The notes beneath the pieces were generated by a model. It was given only the letters and a program-made list of their open reading frames with translations, did no database searches and was not told where the DNA came from. DNA of 8,842 nt from Flavobacteriales bacterium UBA7519 (GTDB lineage: Bacteria > Bacteroidota > Bacteroidia > Flavobacteriales > Weeksellaceae). Position numbers and translations under genes: made by a program. The stretch lies in NCBI GenBank assembly GCA_002476905.1, contig DLND01000213.1, forward strand, positions 1-8,842, in the 5' to 3' direction. This document shows positions 1 through 5,638 of the stretch, one piece after another (position 1 is the first letter of the stretch; each line of letters opens with the position of its first letter).

Positions 1-4
1 AGAA

Positions 5-39
5 AGAAAGTTGCCTAAAGAAGACAACTTTTTCTTTTT
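5..39 (+). terminator. Rho-independent terminator of a plus-strand gene upstream of the window
   Basis: Bases 5-13 pair with 25-33 in a 9-bp stem with one G-U pair, followed by a T-rich run (29-39). The gene it serves ends before the window, so only its orientation can be inferred. It faces the prfA terminator, so the junction is convergent. Confidence 0.6.
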
Positions 40-67
40 CCAAAACATTGAAGATTGGAACTGCAAT

Positions 68-103
68 AAAAAATCCGCCTCAATTTTTATTGTGAGACGG
101 ATT
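68..103 (-). terminator. Rho-independent terminator of prfA
   Basis: Read on the minus strand, AATCCGTCTCA (103-93) pairs with TGAGGCGGATT (82-72) in an 11-bp stem with one G-U pair and a 10-nt A/T-rich loop. A run of six T (73-68) follows and partly overlaps the stem. It starts 24 bases beyond the prfA stop codon, as expected for its terminator. Confidence 0.85.
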
Positions 104-127
104 CTAATTTTTATAGTAAAAGAGAAA

Positions 128-1216
128 TTATGCAATTCCTTCTTCCTCACCTTTCAGTTTTTCTGCATTTTCTGCCATAATCACCGCATCAATCATTTCC
201 TGGATATCGCCATTCATATAAGCATCCAAATTATAAATCGATTTATTGATTCTATGGTCGGTCACCCTTCCTTGCGGGTAATTATAAGTTTTGATTTTAG
301 CCGAACGGTCACCTGTGGAAACCATGGTTTTTCTTTGTGCCGCAATATCTCCAACCACTTCCTGAAGCTTGATGTCATACAATTTTGCTCTTAGCATTTC
401 CATTGCTAATTCCCTGTTAGCCAACTGAGAACGAGCCTGCTGACAAACCACAACTATCCCGGAAGGCTTGTGTGTTAACTGAACTTTGGTTTCAACCTTG
501 TTAACATTCTGTCCACCAGCTCCTCCGGACCGCGACGTTTGCATTTCTATATCAGCAGGATTGATTTCAACATCCACTTCCTCCGCTTCCGGCAATACTG
601 CAATTGTAATAGCTGACGTGTGAACACGACCCTGAGATTCGGTTTCCGGCACACGTTGTACGCGGTGAACTCCTGACTCGAATTTCATGATTCCGTAAAC
701 GCTTTCGCCTTCTACTTTCATTATCAGCTCTTTATATCCTTTGGATGCTTCGCTAGAATCTGTGATTTCGTGTTTCCAGCCTTTGGTTTTAAAATACATG
801 GAATACATTCTGTACATATCCTCCACAAAGATCGCCGCTTCATCACCACCAGTTCCTGCACGCATTTCCAAGATAATATTCTTGTCATCGGCAGGATCTT
901 TGGGAATAAGAAGATATTTGAGCTCTTCTTCTAAAACAGGAAGTTTGTCCTGCGCTTCGTATTTTTCCTGTTTGGCCATTTCCACGAATTCTTTATCAGA
1001 ACCATCAGCGATGATTTCGTCAGACTCAGCAATGGTATCCAAGGCGTTTTTATATTCATCAAAAACCCTCACAATCTTTCCAAGGTCACTATATTCTTTG
1101 TTAAGTGCGGAATATCTTTTCTGATCCGTAATTACATCTGGTTGGATGATAAGGTCGGCCACCTCGTTATATCGTTGTTTTATCGCTTCCAGTTTTGGAA
1201 TTAATGACTTAGACAT
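128..1216 (-). CDS. prfA: Peptide chain release factor 1 (RF1)
   Basis: RF1 recognises UAA and UAG stop codons in the ribosomal A site and triggers hydrolysis of peptidyl-tRNA. The protein has 362 residues, the usual bacterial RF1 length. The N-terminal helical domain covers about 1-110. The motif GTGGDEAA lies at 121-128. The stop-codon-reading tripeptide is PET at 190-192 in [13 protein letters not shown] (PAT in E. coli RF1), which separates it from RF2 (SPF). The catalytic GGQ loop is at 234-236 in [13 protein letters not shown], and the conserved [11 protein letters not shown] is at 314-324. The ATG at 1216 fits the family N-terminus and lies 17 bases after a clear -7 box. There is no Shine-Dalgarno site. 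The gene appears monocistronic, with a promoter and a terminator of its own; no prmC gene follows it inside the window. All key residues are present. Confidence 0.97.
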   Translation of the reverse strand: MSKSLIPKLEAIKQRYNEVADLIIQPDVITDQKRYSALNKEYSDLGKIVRVFDEYKNALDTIAESDEIIADGSDKEFVEMAKQEKYEAQDKLPVLEEELKYLLIPKDPADDKNIILEMRAGTGGDEAAIFVEDMYRMYSMYFKTKGWKHEITDSSEASKGYKELIMKVEGESVYGIMKFESGVHRVQRVPETESQGRVHTSAITIAVLPEAEEVDVEINPADIEMQTSRSGGAGGQNVNKVETKVQLTHKPSGIVVVCQQARSQLANRELAMEMLRAKLYDIKLQEVVGDIAAQRKTMVSTGDRSAKIKTYNYPQGRVTDHRINKSIYNLDAYMNGDIQEMIDAVIMAENAEKLKGEEEGIA

Positions 1217-1233
1217 AGGTAAATTTTAGTTTG

Positions 1234-1264
1234 CAAAGATACGGAATTAAGAAACAAGAAGAAA
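1234..1264 (-). promoter_or_regulatory. prfA promoter, Bacteroidota type
   Basis: On the minus strand TATCTTTG (1241-1234) matches the TAnnTTTG -7 consensus exactly. At a 19-bp spacing lies TTTC (1264-1261), one base off the TTTG -33 box. Transcription would begin near 1229 and leave a leader of about 12 nt before the prfA ATG. The -7 box is strong; the -33 box is weak. Confidence 0.65.
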
Positions 1265-1299
1265 GAGCCAAAAATCAAGAAAAATAATTTGATTTTTTT

Positions 1300-1316
1300 A
1301 CCACAAAGGCACAAAG
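1300..1316. repeat. Diverged copy of the CACATAG-type repeat arm
   Basis: ACCACAAAGGCACAAAG differs from the arm ACCACATAGACACATAG at 1410-1426 at three of 17 positions, in the same orientation, 94 bp upstream of it. No opposing arm of the same sequence is visible nearby, so this is a solitary or decayed half. Confidence 0.5.
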
Positions 1317-1409
1317 TTTTTGCGCAAGGTTCACTAGGTTAATCTTTAGAAATTGACATTTAATTATGTTCTTTGCGAATATCTTAGAAACAATATAAAA
1401 ATTAATAAA

Positions 1410-1519
1410 ACCACATAGACACATAGAAAATGTAATATTTACTTTTAAAAAAGATAAAATAGAACTAAGCACATTCCTATTTTATCTTAAATCTATACAT
1501 AACTATGTGTCTATGTGGT
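1410..1519. repeat. 110-bp inverted-repeat element with nested stem (copy 1)
   Basis: ACCACATAGACACATAG (1410-1426) is the exact reverse complement of CTATGTGTCTATGTGGT (1503-1519). Inside, AAGATAAAATAG (1451-1462) pairs exactly with CTATTTTATCTT (1477-1488), so the whole could fold as two stacked stems. Each outer arm contains CACATAG twice, one base apart. It encodes no protein. The same arms recur at 4610-4659 around an unrelated, much shorter core. It lies between the terminator of the gene at 1609-1884 and the prfA promoter. Confidence 0.85.
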
Positions 1520-1551
1520 AAAAAAAGAAAATCCACTCTCGAAAGAATGGA
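1520..1551 (-). terminator. Rho-independent terminator of the small membrane protein gene
   Basis: On the minus strand TCCATTCT (1551-1544) and AGAGTGGA (1539-1532) form an 8-bp stem with one G-U pair and a TTCG tetraloop, followed by TTTTCTTTTTTT (1531-1520). It lies 57 bases after the stop codon of the gene at 1609-1884 and supports that gene being real and expressed alone. Confidence 0.8.
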
Positions 1552-1608
1552 CTTATTATATATTGTTTCGCTTTGAGTGCAATCTCTCACGAAAAGAAAA
1601 TTGCCAAA

Positions 1609-1884
1609 TTAGTGGTGATGACCGTGAGAAACTGGTTTTTCTCCTGCAGGTCTTTGGTAGATAACTTCTACACCTTCTTGTTCATACAATTTTTTGTATC
1701 GTACTTTTTCCGGGTCAAAGTTTTTGTTGATTTTCCCAAAATATTCCGCGACACCTTCAGTTAACCAAAGTGGTACGATAAATCCGAAAAACATCAAAAT
1801 ACACCAGAATCCGCACAACATCATTGTGAAGAAATAAACGGTCCAAAGAAATTGGTAAAACGGCCAAAAAGCTGATAACATCAT
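1609..1884 (-). CDS. Small two-helix membrane protein with His-rich tail, unknown function
   Basis: I do not recognise this 91-residue protein. Residues 3-41 are almost wholly hydrophobic and very rich in Phe, Trp and Met (for example FWPFYQFLWTVYFF and GFWCILMFFGF). They would form two closely spaced membrane helices or one helical hairpin. A charged cytoplasmic or periplasmic tail follows (about 43-91), with a Lys/Glu-rich stretch (KVRYKKLYEQEG after FDPE) and the C-terminus SHGHHH, a possible metal-binding end. Start choice: the frame stays open upstream to a TTG at 1905, but that codon overlaps the -7 promoter box and would lie before the transcript begins. The ATG ATG pair at 1884/1881 is therefore the start. 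Support for expression is an exact promoter match upstream and a good terminator downstream. It is divergent from fumC; no functional link is implied. Confidence 0.75.
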   Translation of the reverse strand: MMLSAFWPFYQFLWTVYFFTMMLCGFWCILMFFGFIVPLWLTEGVAEYFGKINKNFDPEKVRYKKLYEQEGVEVIYQRPAGEKPVSHGHHH

Positions 1885-1902
1885 AATGCTATATATTTTG
1901 AG

Positions 1903-1934
1903 CAAAAATAGGCGTTTTTATTCTATTTCACAAA
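1903..1934 (-). promoter_or_regulatory. Promoter of the small membrane protein gene
   Basis: On the minus strand TTTG (1934-1931), a 20-bp spacer and TATTTTTG (1910-1903) match both Bacteroidota promoter boxes exactly. Transcription near 1898 gives a leader of about 14 nt to the ATG at 1884. This rules out the upstream TTG start. Confidence 0.75.
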
Positions 1935-1957
1935 ATTTCCGGATTGATTTTTTTCAT

Positions 1958-1988
1958 TTTGCTGAATTTTCAGTTTTTAGTATTTTCG
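1958..1988 (+). promoter_or_regulatory. Probable fumC promoter
   Basis: TTTG (1958-1961), a 19-bp spacer and TATTTTCG (1981-1988) fit the Bacteroidota pattern, with one mismatch in the -7 box. Transcription near 1993 would give fumC a leader of about 165 nt that contains the repeat element at 2050-2135. It is back to back with the promoter at 1903-1934; the two -33 boxes are 23 bp apart. A start nearer fumC cannot be excluded, but I see no comparable match there. Confidence 0.55.
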
Positions 1989-2049
1989 TAAGGTTGTAAA
2001 AATCAACAAAATCAAAGGGTGAAAATTTCTAAAAAGATGGAAACCCAAT

Positions 2050-2135
2050 AGCCCCGATTGCAGCGGTTACCCCGCAACAAGCCTTGGGAAAAGCCTTGGC
2101 GTGAGGAGTATGAGCGGAAAGCGGGATTAAGCTTC
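2050..2135. repeat. Intergenic element framed by AGCGG/GAGCGG motifs (copy 1)
   Basis: The left end is AGCCCCGATTGCAGCGG (2050-2066); the right end begins GAGCGGAAAGCGGG (2112-2125) and runs into ATTAAGCTTC. The ends pair imperfectly, with CCCG (2053-2056) against CGGG (2122-2125). The core has the direct repeat AGCCTTGG (2080-2087 and 2092-2099). It is much more GC-rich than the surrounding intergenic DNA. Both ends align with those of the element at 5438-5582, so I treat the two as one family. It lies in the putative fumC leader and ends 22 bases before the fumC ATG. Confidence 0.6.
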
Positions 2136-2157
2136 TAATAAATTTAAAAATTATACA

Positions 2158-3552
2158 ATGAATTACAGAATTGAAAAAGACACGATGGGCGAAGTGCAAG
2201 TGCCTGCTGATAAATTTTGGGGTGCGCAAACAGAGCGTTCCAGAAACAATTTCAAAATCGGCCCGGAAGGAAGTATGCCTCGCGAAATCATCGATGCATT
2301 TGCTTACCTAAAAAAAGCGGCAGCTTATACCAATGCGGAATTGGGCGTTCTTTCTAATGAAAAAAGAGATGCAATCGGGAAAGTTTGTGATGAAATTCTT
2401 GCAGGAGAATTGTATGACCAATTTCCATTGGTTATCTGGCAAACCGGTTCGGGAACACAATCTAATATGAATGTGAACGAAGTTGTTGCCAATAAATCTC
2501 ACGTAAACGGTGGAGGAAAATTAGGCGAAAAAACGGAAGTTCATCCGAATGATGATGTTAACAAATCTCAGTCTTCTAACGATACTTATCCAACAGCGAT
2601 GCACATTGCAGCTTATACTAAAGTTGTAAAAGATACGCTTCCGGCTTTGGAAAAATTGAGAAATACATTGGACGAAAAAGCGAAAAAATTCCAGAATATT
2701 GTAAAAATTGGAAGAACACACCTTATGGATGCAACGCCTTTGACGCTTGGACAAGAATTCTCTGGCTATGTTGCGCAGTTGGATTATGCGAAAAAAGCGA
2801 TTAATAATACGCTTGACCATTTAAAAGAGTTGGCTCTTGGTGGAACTGCGGTTGGAACGGGACTTAACACGCCAAAAGGTTATGATGTAGTGGTGGCGAA
2901 ATATATTGCAGATTTCACAGGTCTTCCTTTTGTAACTGCTCCGAATAAATTTGAAGCTTTGGCGGCTCACGACGGAATCGTGGAAACTCACGGTGCGTTG
3001 AAACAATTGGCGGTTTCTCTTTACAAAATTGCTCAGGATATCAGATTGCTAGCTTCTGGTCCACGTTCTGGAATTGGTGAAATTCACATTCCTGAGAATG
3101 AGCCAGGTTCTTCTATTATGCCCGGAAAAGTGAATCCTACACAGAACGAAGCTTTGACTATGGTTTGCGCTCAGGTTCTAGGAAATGATACGACTATTTC
3201 TTTCGCAGGAACTCAAGGAAATTATGAACTGAATGTTTTCAAACCTGTAATGGCTGCGAACTTCTTGCAGTCTGCACAATTGCTGGCGGATGCGATGATT
3301 TCCTTCAACGATCATTGTGCTGTTGGAATTGAGCCAAACGAGCCTAGAATCAAAGAATTGGTGGACAAATCCCTGATGTTGGTAACTGCACTTAACACGC
3401 ACATCGGTTACGACAATGCGGCAAAAATTGCTAAAACAGCTCACAAAAATGGAACTACATTGAAAGAAGAAGCCGTGAACCTTGGACTTTTGACACCAGA
3501 ACAATTTGATGAGTGGGTGAAACCAGAGGATATGGTGGGAAGTTTGAAATAA
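2158..3552 (+). CDS. fumC: Class II fumarate hydratase
   Basis: Iron-independent fumarase interconverts fumarate and L-malate in the TCA cycle; the family is a cytosolic homotetramer. The 464 residues match the usual length of about 460-470. Visible family marks are the N-terminus [21 protein letters not shown] (5-25), [10 protein letters not shown] (96-105), [11 protein letters not shown] (139-149), [10 protein letters not shown] with the catalytic-region histidine at 188, and the fumarase/aspartase signature [11 protein letters not shown] (317-327) with the catalytic serine. The segment [10 protein letters not shown] (228-237) is also typical. Aspartase and argininosuccinate lyase share the superfamily, but [17 protein letters not shown] and the N-terminus point to FumC. 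The ATG at 2158 gives the expected N-terminus, with no Shine-Dalgarno site. It appears monocistronic: a promoter lies near 1958-1988, the leader carries a repeat element, and a strong terminator follows the stop by 26 bases. Confidence 0.97.
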   Translation: MNYRIEKDTMGEVQVPADKFWGAQTERSRNNFKIGPEGSMPREIIDAFAYLKKAAAYTNAELGVLSNEKRDAIGKVCDEILAGELYDQFPLVIWQTGSGTQSNMNVNEVVANKSHVNGGGKLGEKTEVHPNDDVNKSQSSNDTYPTAMHIAAYTKVVKDTLPALEKLRNTLDEKAKKFQNIVKIGRTHLMDATPLTLGQEFSGYVAQLDYAKKAINNTLDHLKELALGGTAVGTGLNTPKGYDVVVAKYIADFTGLPFVTAPNKFEALAAHDGIVETHGALKQLAVSLYKIAQDIRLLASGPRSGIGEIHIPENEPGSSIMPGKVNPTQNEALTMVCAQVLGNDTTISFAGTQGNYELNVFKPVMAANFLQSAQLLADAMISFNDHCAVGIEPNEPRIKELVDKSLMLVTALNTHIGYDNAAKIAKTAHKNGTTLKEEAVNLGLLTPEQFDEWVKPEDMVGSLK

Positions 3553-3575
3553 GATTTCAGATTCTAAATATTATC

Positions 3576-3610
3576 AAAACTCCGAGGATTTCCTTGGAGT
3601 TTTTTGTTTT
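3576..3610 (+). terminator. Rho-independent terminator of fumC
   Basis: ACTCCGAGG (3579-3587) pairs with TCCTTGGAGT (3591-3600) in a 9-bp stem with one G-U pair and an ATTT loop. The stem is extended by A/T pairs and followed by TTTTTGTTTT (3601-3610). It separates fumC from the regulator gene downstream. Confidence 0.9.
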
Positions 3611-3629
3611 AATTGATTAATTTCAACCT

Positions 3630-4190
3630 ATGAACATTGATACAATTCTTGACCAAATTTTCAAACTTCCAGAACATTCAAAATCCGTTTTAAAGAATTT
3701 GATTTCAGAAATCGAATTTCCGAAAGACAGCATTATCATCAAAGCTGGAAAAGTTGAGAAAACGATTTATTTTATTAAAAAGGGAATTGTAAGAGCTTTT
3801 GTTCCGCAAGAAAATCAGGATTTAACATTTTGGTTTGGAAAAGAAGGCGATGTTGTTTTGCCGATGAAAAGTTATGTTGATAATCATCAGAATTATGAAA
3901 ATATTCAGCTTTTGGAAGATTGTATTTTGTATCAATTAAAAATCGATGATTTGCGGAAATTATTTGAAACTGATATCAATATTGCGAATTGGGGAAGAAA
4001 ATTAGCTGAGAAAGAATTGGTAAAAACAGAAGAATTATTCATTTCCAGACAGTTCAGAACAGCAAGTCAACGTTATGAAGAACTTTTGACAAAACAACCC
4101 GAGATAATCCAGAGAGTTCAATTGGGTTACATAGCATCTTATCTTGGAATTACTCAAGTTAGTCTTAGCAGAATCCGAAGTGAAATTTGA
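3630..4190 (+). CDS. Crp/Fnr-family transcriptional regulator
   Basis: This 186-residue protein has the two-domain Crp/Fnr layout. A cyclic-nucleotide-binding-type beta-roll covers about 10-115 (FPKDSIIIKAGKVEKTIYFIKKGIVRAF at 30-57). A linking helix follows at about 115-145. A short C-terminal helix-turn-helix lies at 162-184, with YIASYLGITQVSLSRIR typical of these proteins. The phosphate-binding cassette of true cAMP receptors (GE..RxA) is missing; the corresponding region reads GKEGDVVLPMKSYVDN. No cysteine cluster for an Fe-S centre is present, so the signal is unknown and cAMP is unlikely. Many Bacteroidota have such short, effector-unassigned members. It sits 74 bp upstream of a same-strand SMR exporter gene with no terminator between them, so the two may be co-transcribed and the regulator may act on that unit. 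No convincing promoter or operator was found in the 29 bases between the fumC terminator and the ATG. Confidence 0.9.
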   Translation: MNIDTILDQIFKLPEHSKSVLKNLISEIEFPKDSIIIKAGKVEKTIYFIKKGIVRAFVPQENQDLTFWFGKEGDVVLPMKSYVDNHQNYENIQLLEDCILYQLKIDDLRKLFETDINIANWGRKLAEKELVKTEELFISRQFRTASQRYEELLTKQPEIIQRVQLGYIASYLGITQVSLSRIRSEI

Positions 4191-4264
4191 TTGATTTTTT
4201 AACATTTGTAAAAAAATCCGTAGCATCCTATTCAGAAATTTGTCTCATTAAAATTGATAAATAA

Positions 4265-4594
4265 ATGAACTGGATTTTTTTAATTCTTGGAGGGCTTTTT
4301 GAAGTTGGATTCACATCTTGTTTAGGAAAAGCCAAAGAAACATCAGGAACCGAATCTTACTTTTGGTACGCCGGATTTGGAATTTCTTTGATTGCAAGTA
4401 TGCTTCTTTTAATCAAAGCGACGCAGACTCTTCCACTGGGAACAGCTTATGCAGTCTGGACGGGAATCGGAGCGGTAGGAACTGTTTTGGTGGGGATTTT
4501 TATCTTCAAAGAACCGGCAACATTCTGGCGATTATTTTTTATTTTCACTTTAATTGCTTCCATCGTTGGACTGAAAGCCGTTTCTTCACATTAA
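4265..4594 (+). CDS. SMR-family transporter, SugE/Gdx-like guanidinium exporter subtype
   Basis: A 109-residue inner-membrane protein with four predicted helices (about 2-20, 33-51, 58-80, 86-105), the standard size of small multidrug resistance transporters, which work as dual-topology dimers driven by proton exchange. The essential glutamate is E13 in GGLFEVGF. The stretch GTAYAVWTGIGAVG (59-72) is the same as in E. coli SugE/Gdx. Relative to that protein there is a three-residue insertion in the first loop. With that offset S45, Y62 and W65 align with the Gdx substrate-site residues S42, Y59 and W62. The tryptophan that follows the glutamate in E. coli SugE (LLEVVWAV) is replaced (LFEVGFTS). 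Guanidinium export is therefore plausible but unproven, and quaternary ammonium export is the alternative. It follows the Crp/Fnr gene by 74 bp. I saw no guanidine riboswitch upstream. Confidence 0.9.
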   Translation: MNWIFLILGGLFEVGFTSCLGKAKETSGTESYFWYAGFGISLIASMLLLIKATQTLPLGTAYAVWTGIGAVGTVLVGIFIFKEPATFWRLFFIFTLIASIVGLKAVSSH

Positions 4595-4600
4595 AATGCT

Positions 4601-4659
4601 AAAAAATCTAACCACATAGACACATAGAAAATATAATAAAACTATGTGTCTATGTGGTT
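4601..4659 (-). terminator. Palindromic element (copy 2), likely terminator of the ABC transporter unit
   Basis: AACCACATAGACACATAG (4610-4627) is the exact reverse complement of CTATGTGTCTATGTGGTT (4642-4659), an 18-bp stem with a 14-nt A/T loop. Read on the minus strand, the stem is followed by AGATTTTTT (4609-4601), so it can terminate the ABC ATPase transcript, whose stop codon is 6 bases away. Read on the plus strand after the SMR gene, the stem lacks a clean T run. The arms are the same as those at 1410-1519, so this is also a dispersed repeat. Confidence 0.75.
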
Positions 4660-4665
4660 TAAAAA

Positions 4666-5376
4666 TTAATTCGAAGTTACTTGGTCAGCAAAGTATTGCT
4701 CCAAATCTCTCAGCGTTTCAGGAGAAGTTTTTATATCTTTTACAAGTTCGCCTTTGTTGATGACCACAATTCTTTCGCAAACTTCTGTCGTATGAGCCAA
4801 ATCGTGGCTGGAAATCAGGAATGTGGAATCTGAGTTTTGTGACCAATCTCTGATCAGATTTTTCAATTTAATTTGTGTTGAAGGGTCAAGGTTTGCAAAA
4901 GGTTCATCCAGAATAATAATCGCTGGTGTTCCGATTAATGCTCCGATGATTCCGACTTTTTTCATATTTCCTTTCGAAAGGTCGCGGATGTATTTTTTGG
5001 CATTTAGGATTTCTCCGTTGAAAAAATCGGTGAAGTTTTTCAGGAAATCGTCAACATTAGCTTTGCTTTGCCCTCTGAGCTCTCCTAAGAAATAGAAATA
5101 TTCTTCTGGAGTCAAATAGCCAATGAGAAAAGTTTCATCGATAAATGCACCGACTTTGTTTTTCCAGTTTTCTGATTCATTGACTTTCTCTCCGTCGATG
5201 GAAACAAATCCAGAACTTGGTTCTATCAAATCCAGAATTAAACTGAATAATGTGGTTTTTCCCGCACCATTATTTCCAACCAAACCAATGGTTTGCCCTT
5301 TTTGGAAATCGAGGTTTTCTATAGATAAAACTTTTTTGGTTTCGTAAACTTTGGAAAGGTTATTTATTGTTATCAT
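4666..5376 (-). CDS. ABC transporter ATP-binding protein
   Basis: A 236-residue ATPase subunit that would energise a membrane partner. Walker A is GNNGAGKT (34-41), the signature LSKGNMKK (133-140), Walker B IIILDEPF (153-160) with the catalytic glutamate, the D-loop NLD (162-164) and the switch histidine H191 in ISSHDL. The usual Q-loop glutamine is absent; the segment reads GAFIDETFLIGYLT (77-90), a form seen in ABC-2/BcrA-like ATPases of the CcmA group. All other catalytic residues are intact, so it should be active. The ATG at 5376 gives the normal N-terminus (MITINNLSKVYE). It lies downstream of a same-strand polytopic membrane protein (5639-7102), the likely permease, though 262 bp including a repeat element separate the two. 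The substrate is unknown. A hairpin terminator follows the stop. Confidence 0.93.
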   Translation of the reverse strand: MITINNLSKVYETKKVLSIENLDFQKGQTIGLVGNNGAGKTTLFSLILDLIEPSSGFVSIDGEKVNESENWKNKVGAFIDETFLIGYLTPEEYFYFLGELRGQSKANVDDFLKNFTDFFNGEILNAKKYIRDLSKGNMKKVGIIGALIGTPAIIILDEPFANLDPSTQIKLKNLIRDWSQNSDSTFLISSHDLAHTTEVCERIVVINKGELVKDIKTSPETLRDLEQYFADQVTSN

Positions 5377-5384
5377 TTTTATAG

Positions 5385-5413
5385 ATGTTAGAAGTGAGAA
5401 ATTATATGTTAGA
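5385..5413. repeat. Short direct repeat ATGTTAGA in the ABC gene leader
   Basis: ATGTTAGA occurs at 5385-5392 and again at 5406-5413, 21 bp apart (two helical turns), just upstream of the ABC ATPase start on the minus strand. It could be an operator pair or simply low-complexity AT-rich drift. Confidence 0.3.
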
Positions 5414-5437
5414 TTTTAATTAACAGCGAATTGCACG

Positions 5438-5582
5438 CAGCCTGGCTTGAGCGGAAATCCTTTTTGTTATTGCGATTGTACAAATTTTCTACAGATTGCT
5501 TCACTTCGTTCGCAATGACAAAAAGATTGACTTCGTCGAACCACTTCGTTAGGTTTGGGAGCGGAAGACGGAAAAGCTGCCA
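5438..5582. repeat. Intergenic element framed by AGCGG/GAGCGG motifs (copy 2)
   Basis: The left end CAGCCTGGCTTGAGCGG (5438-5454) and right end GAGCGGAAGACGG (5559-5571, continuing AAAAGCTGCC) align with the ends of the element at 2050-2135. The core forms a long hairpin: 5456-5475 pairs with 5510-5528 through 18 Watson-Crick pairs, one G-U pair and one bulge, around a 34-nt loop. The loop starts with the palindrome TTGTACAA (5476-5483). CACTTCGTT occurs twice (5502-5510 and 5542-5550). It encodes no protein. It lies between two same-strand genes and would be part of a joint transcript. Confidence 0.65.
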
Positions 5583-5638
5583 TAAAAAAATAAATATTAA
5601 ATAGCTTTCGATGTAATCAAATAGCTGCCCAAATTATT

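Larger units (their letters stand above)
1217..1608. other. 392-bp gene-free region between prfA and the small membrane protein gene
   Basis: It holds the prfA promoter, an AT-only 9-bp inverted repeat (1270-1278 with 1289-1297), a diverged repeat arm (1300-1316), a 110-bp inverted-repeat element (1410-1519) and the terminator of the neighbouring gene (1520-1551). A minus-strand open frame of 65 codons at 1275-1472 runs through the repeats and shows no protein-like features, so I do not call it a gene. Confidence 0.7.

Noticed and set aside
1270..1297. AT-only inverted repeat (AAAAATCAA / TTGATTTTT) as a terminator
   Set aside because: The stem is weak, no gene ends into it, and it lies just upstream of the prfA promoter. 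It is more likely AT-rich background.
1275..1472. Minus-strand open frame of 65 codons in the gap upstream of prfA
   Set aside because: It runs through the repeat arm at 1300-1316 and the left part of the palindrome at 1410-1519, has a low-complexity product, and overlaps no expression signal.
1300..1519. CRISPR-like array
   Set aside because: Repeats are inverted and not regularly spaced, with only two perfect arms per site, and no cas gene is nearby.
1885..1905. TTG start seven codons upstream for the small membrane protein
   Set aside because: The TTG lies inside the -7 promoter box, so it would not be on the transcript. The ATG at 1884 follows at a normal short leader distance.
3606..3622. 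Short dyad TTAAT-TG-ATTAA as an operator for the Crp/Fnr gene
   Set aside because: Five-base arms made only of A and T are expected by chance in this AT-rich DNA, and the dyad does not resemble a full Crp or Fnr site.
4191..4264. Guanidine riboswitch in front of the Gdx-like SMR gene
   Set aside because: The 74-base gap has no paired hairpins with ACGR loops and is too short and AT-rich for the ykkC-type (guanidine-I) aptamer.
4318..4602. Second plus-strand frame overlapping the SMR transporter gene
   Set aside because: It is a shifted reading of the transporter coding sequence, with a non-membrane, composition-biased product. The SMR frame has full family motifs.
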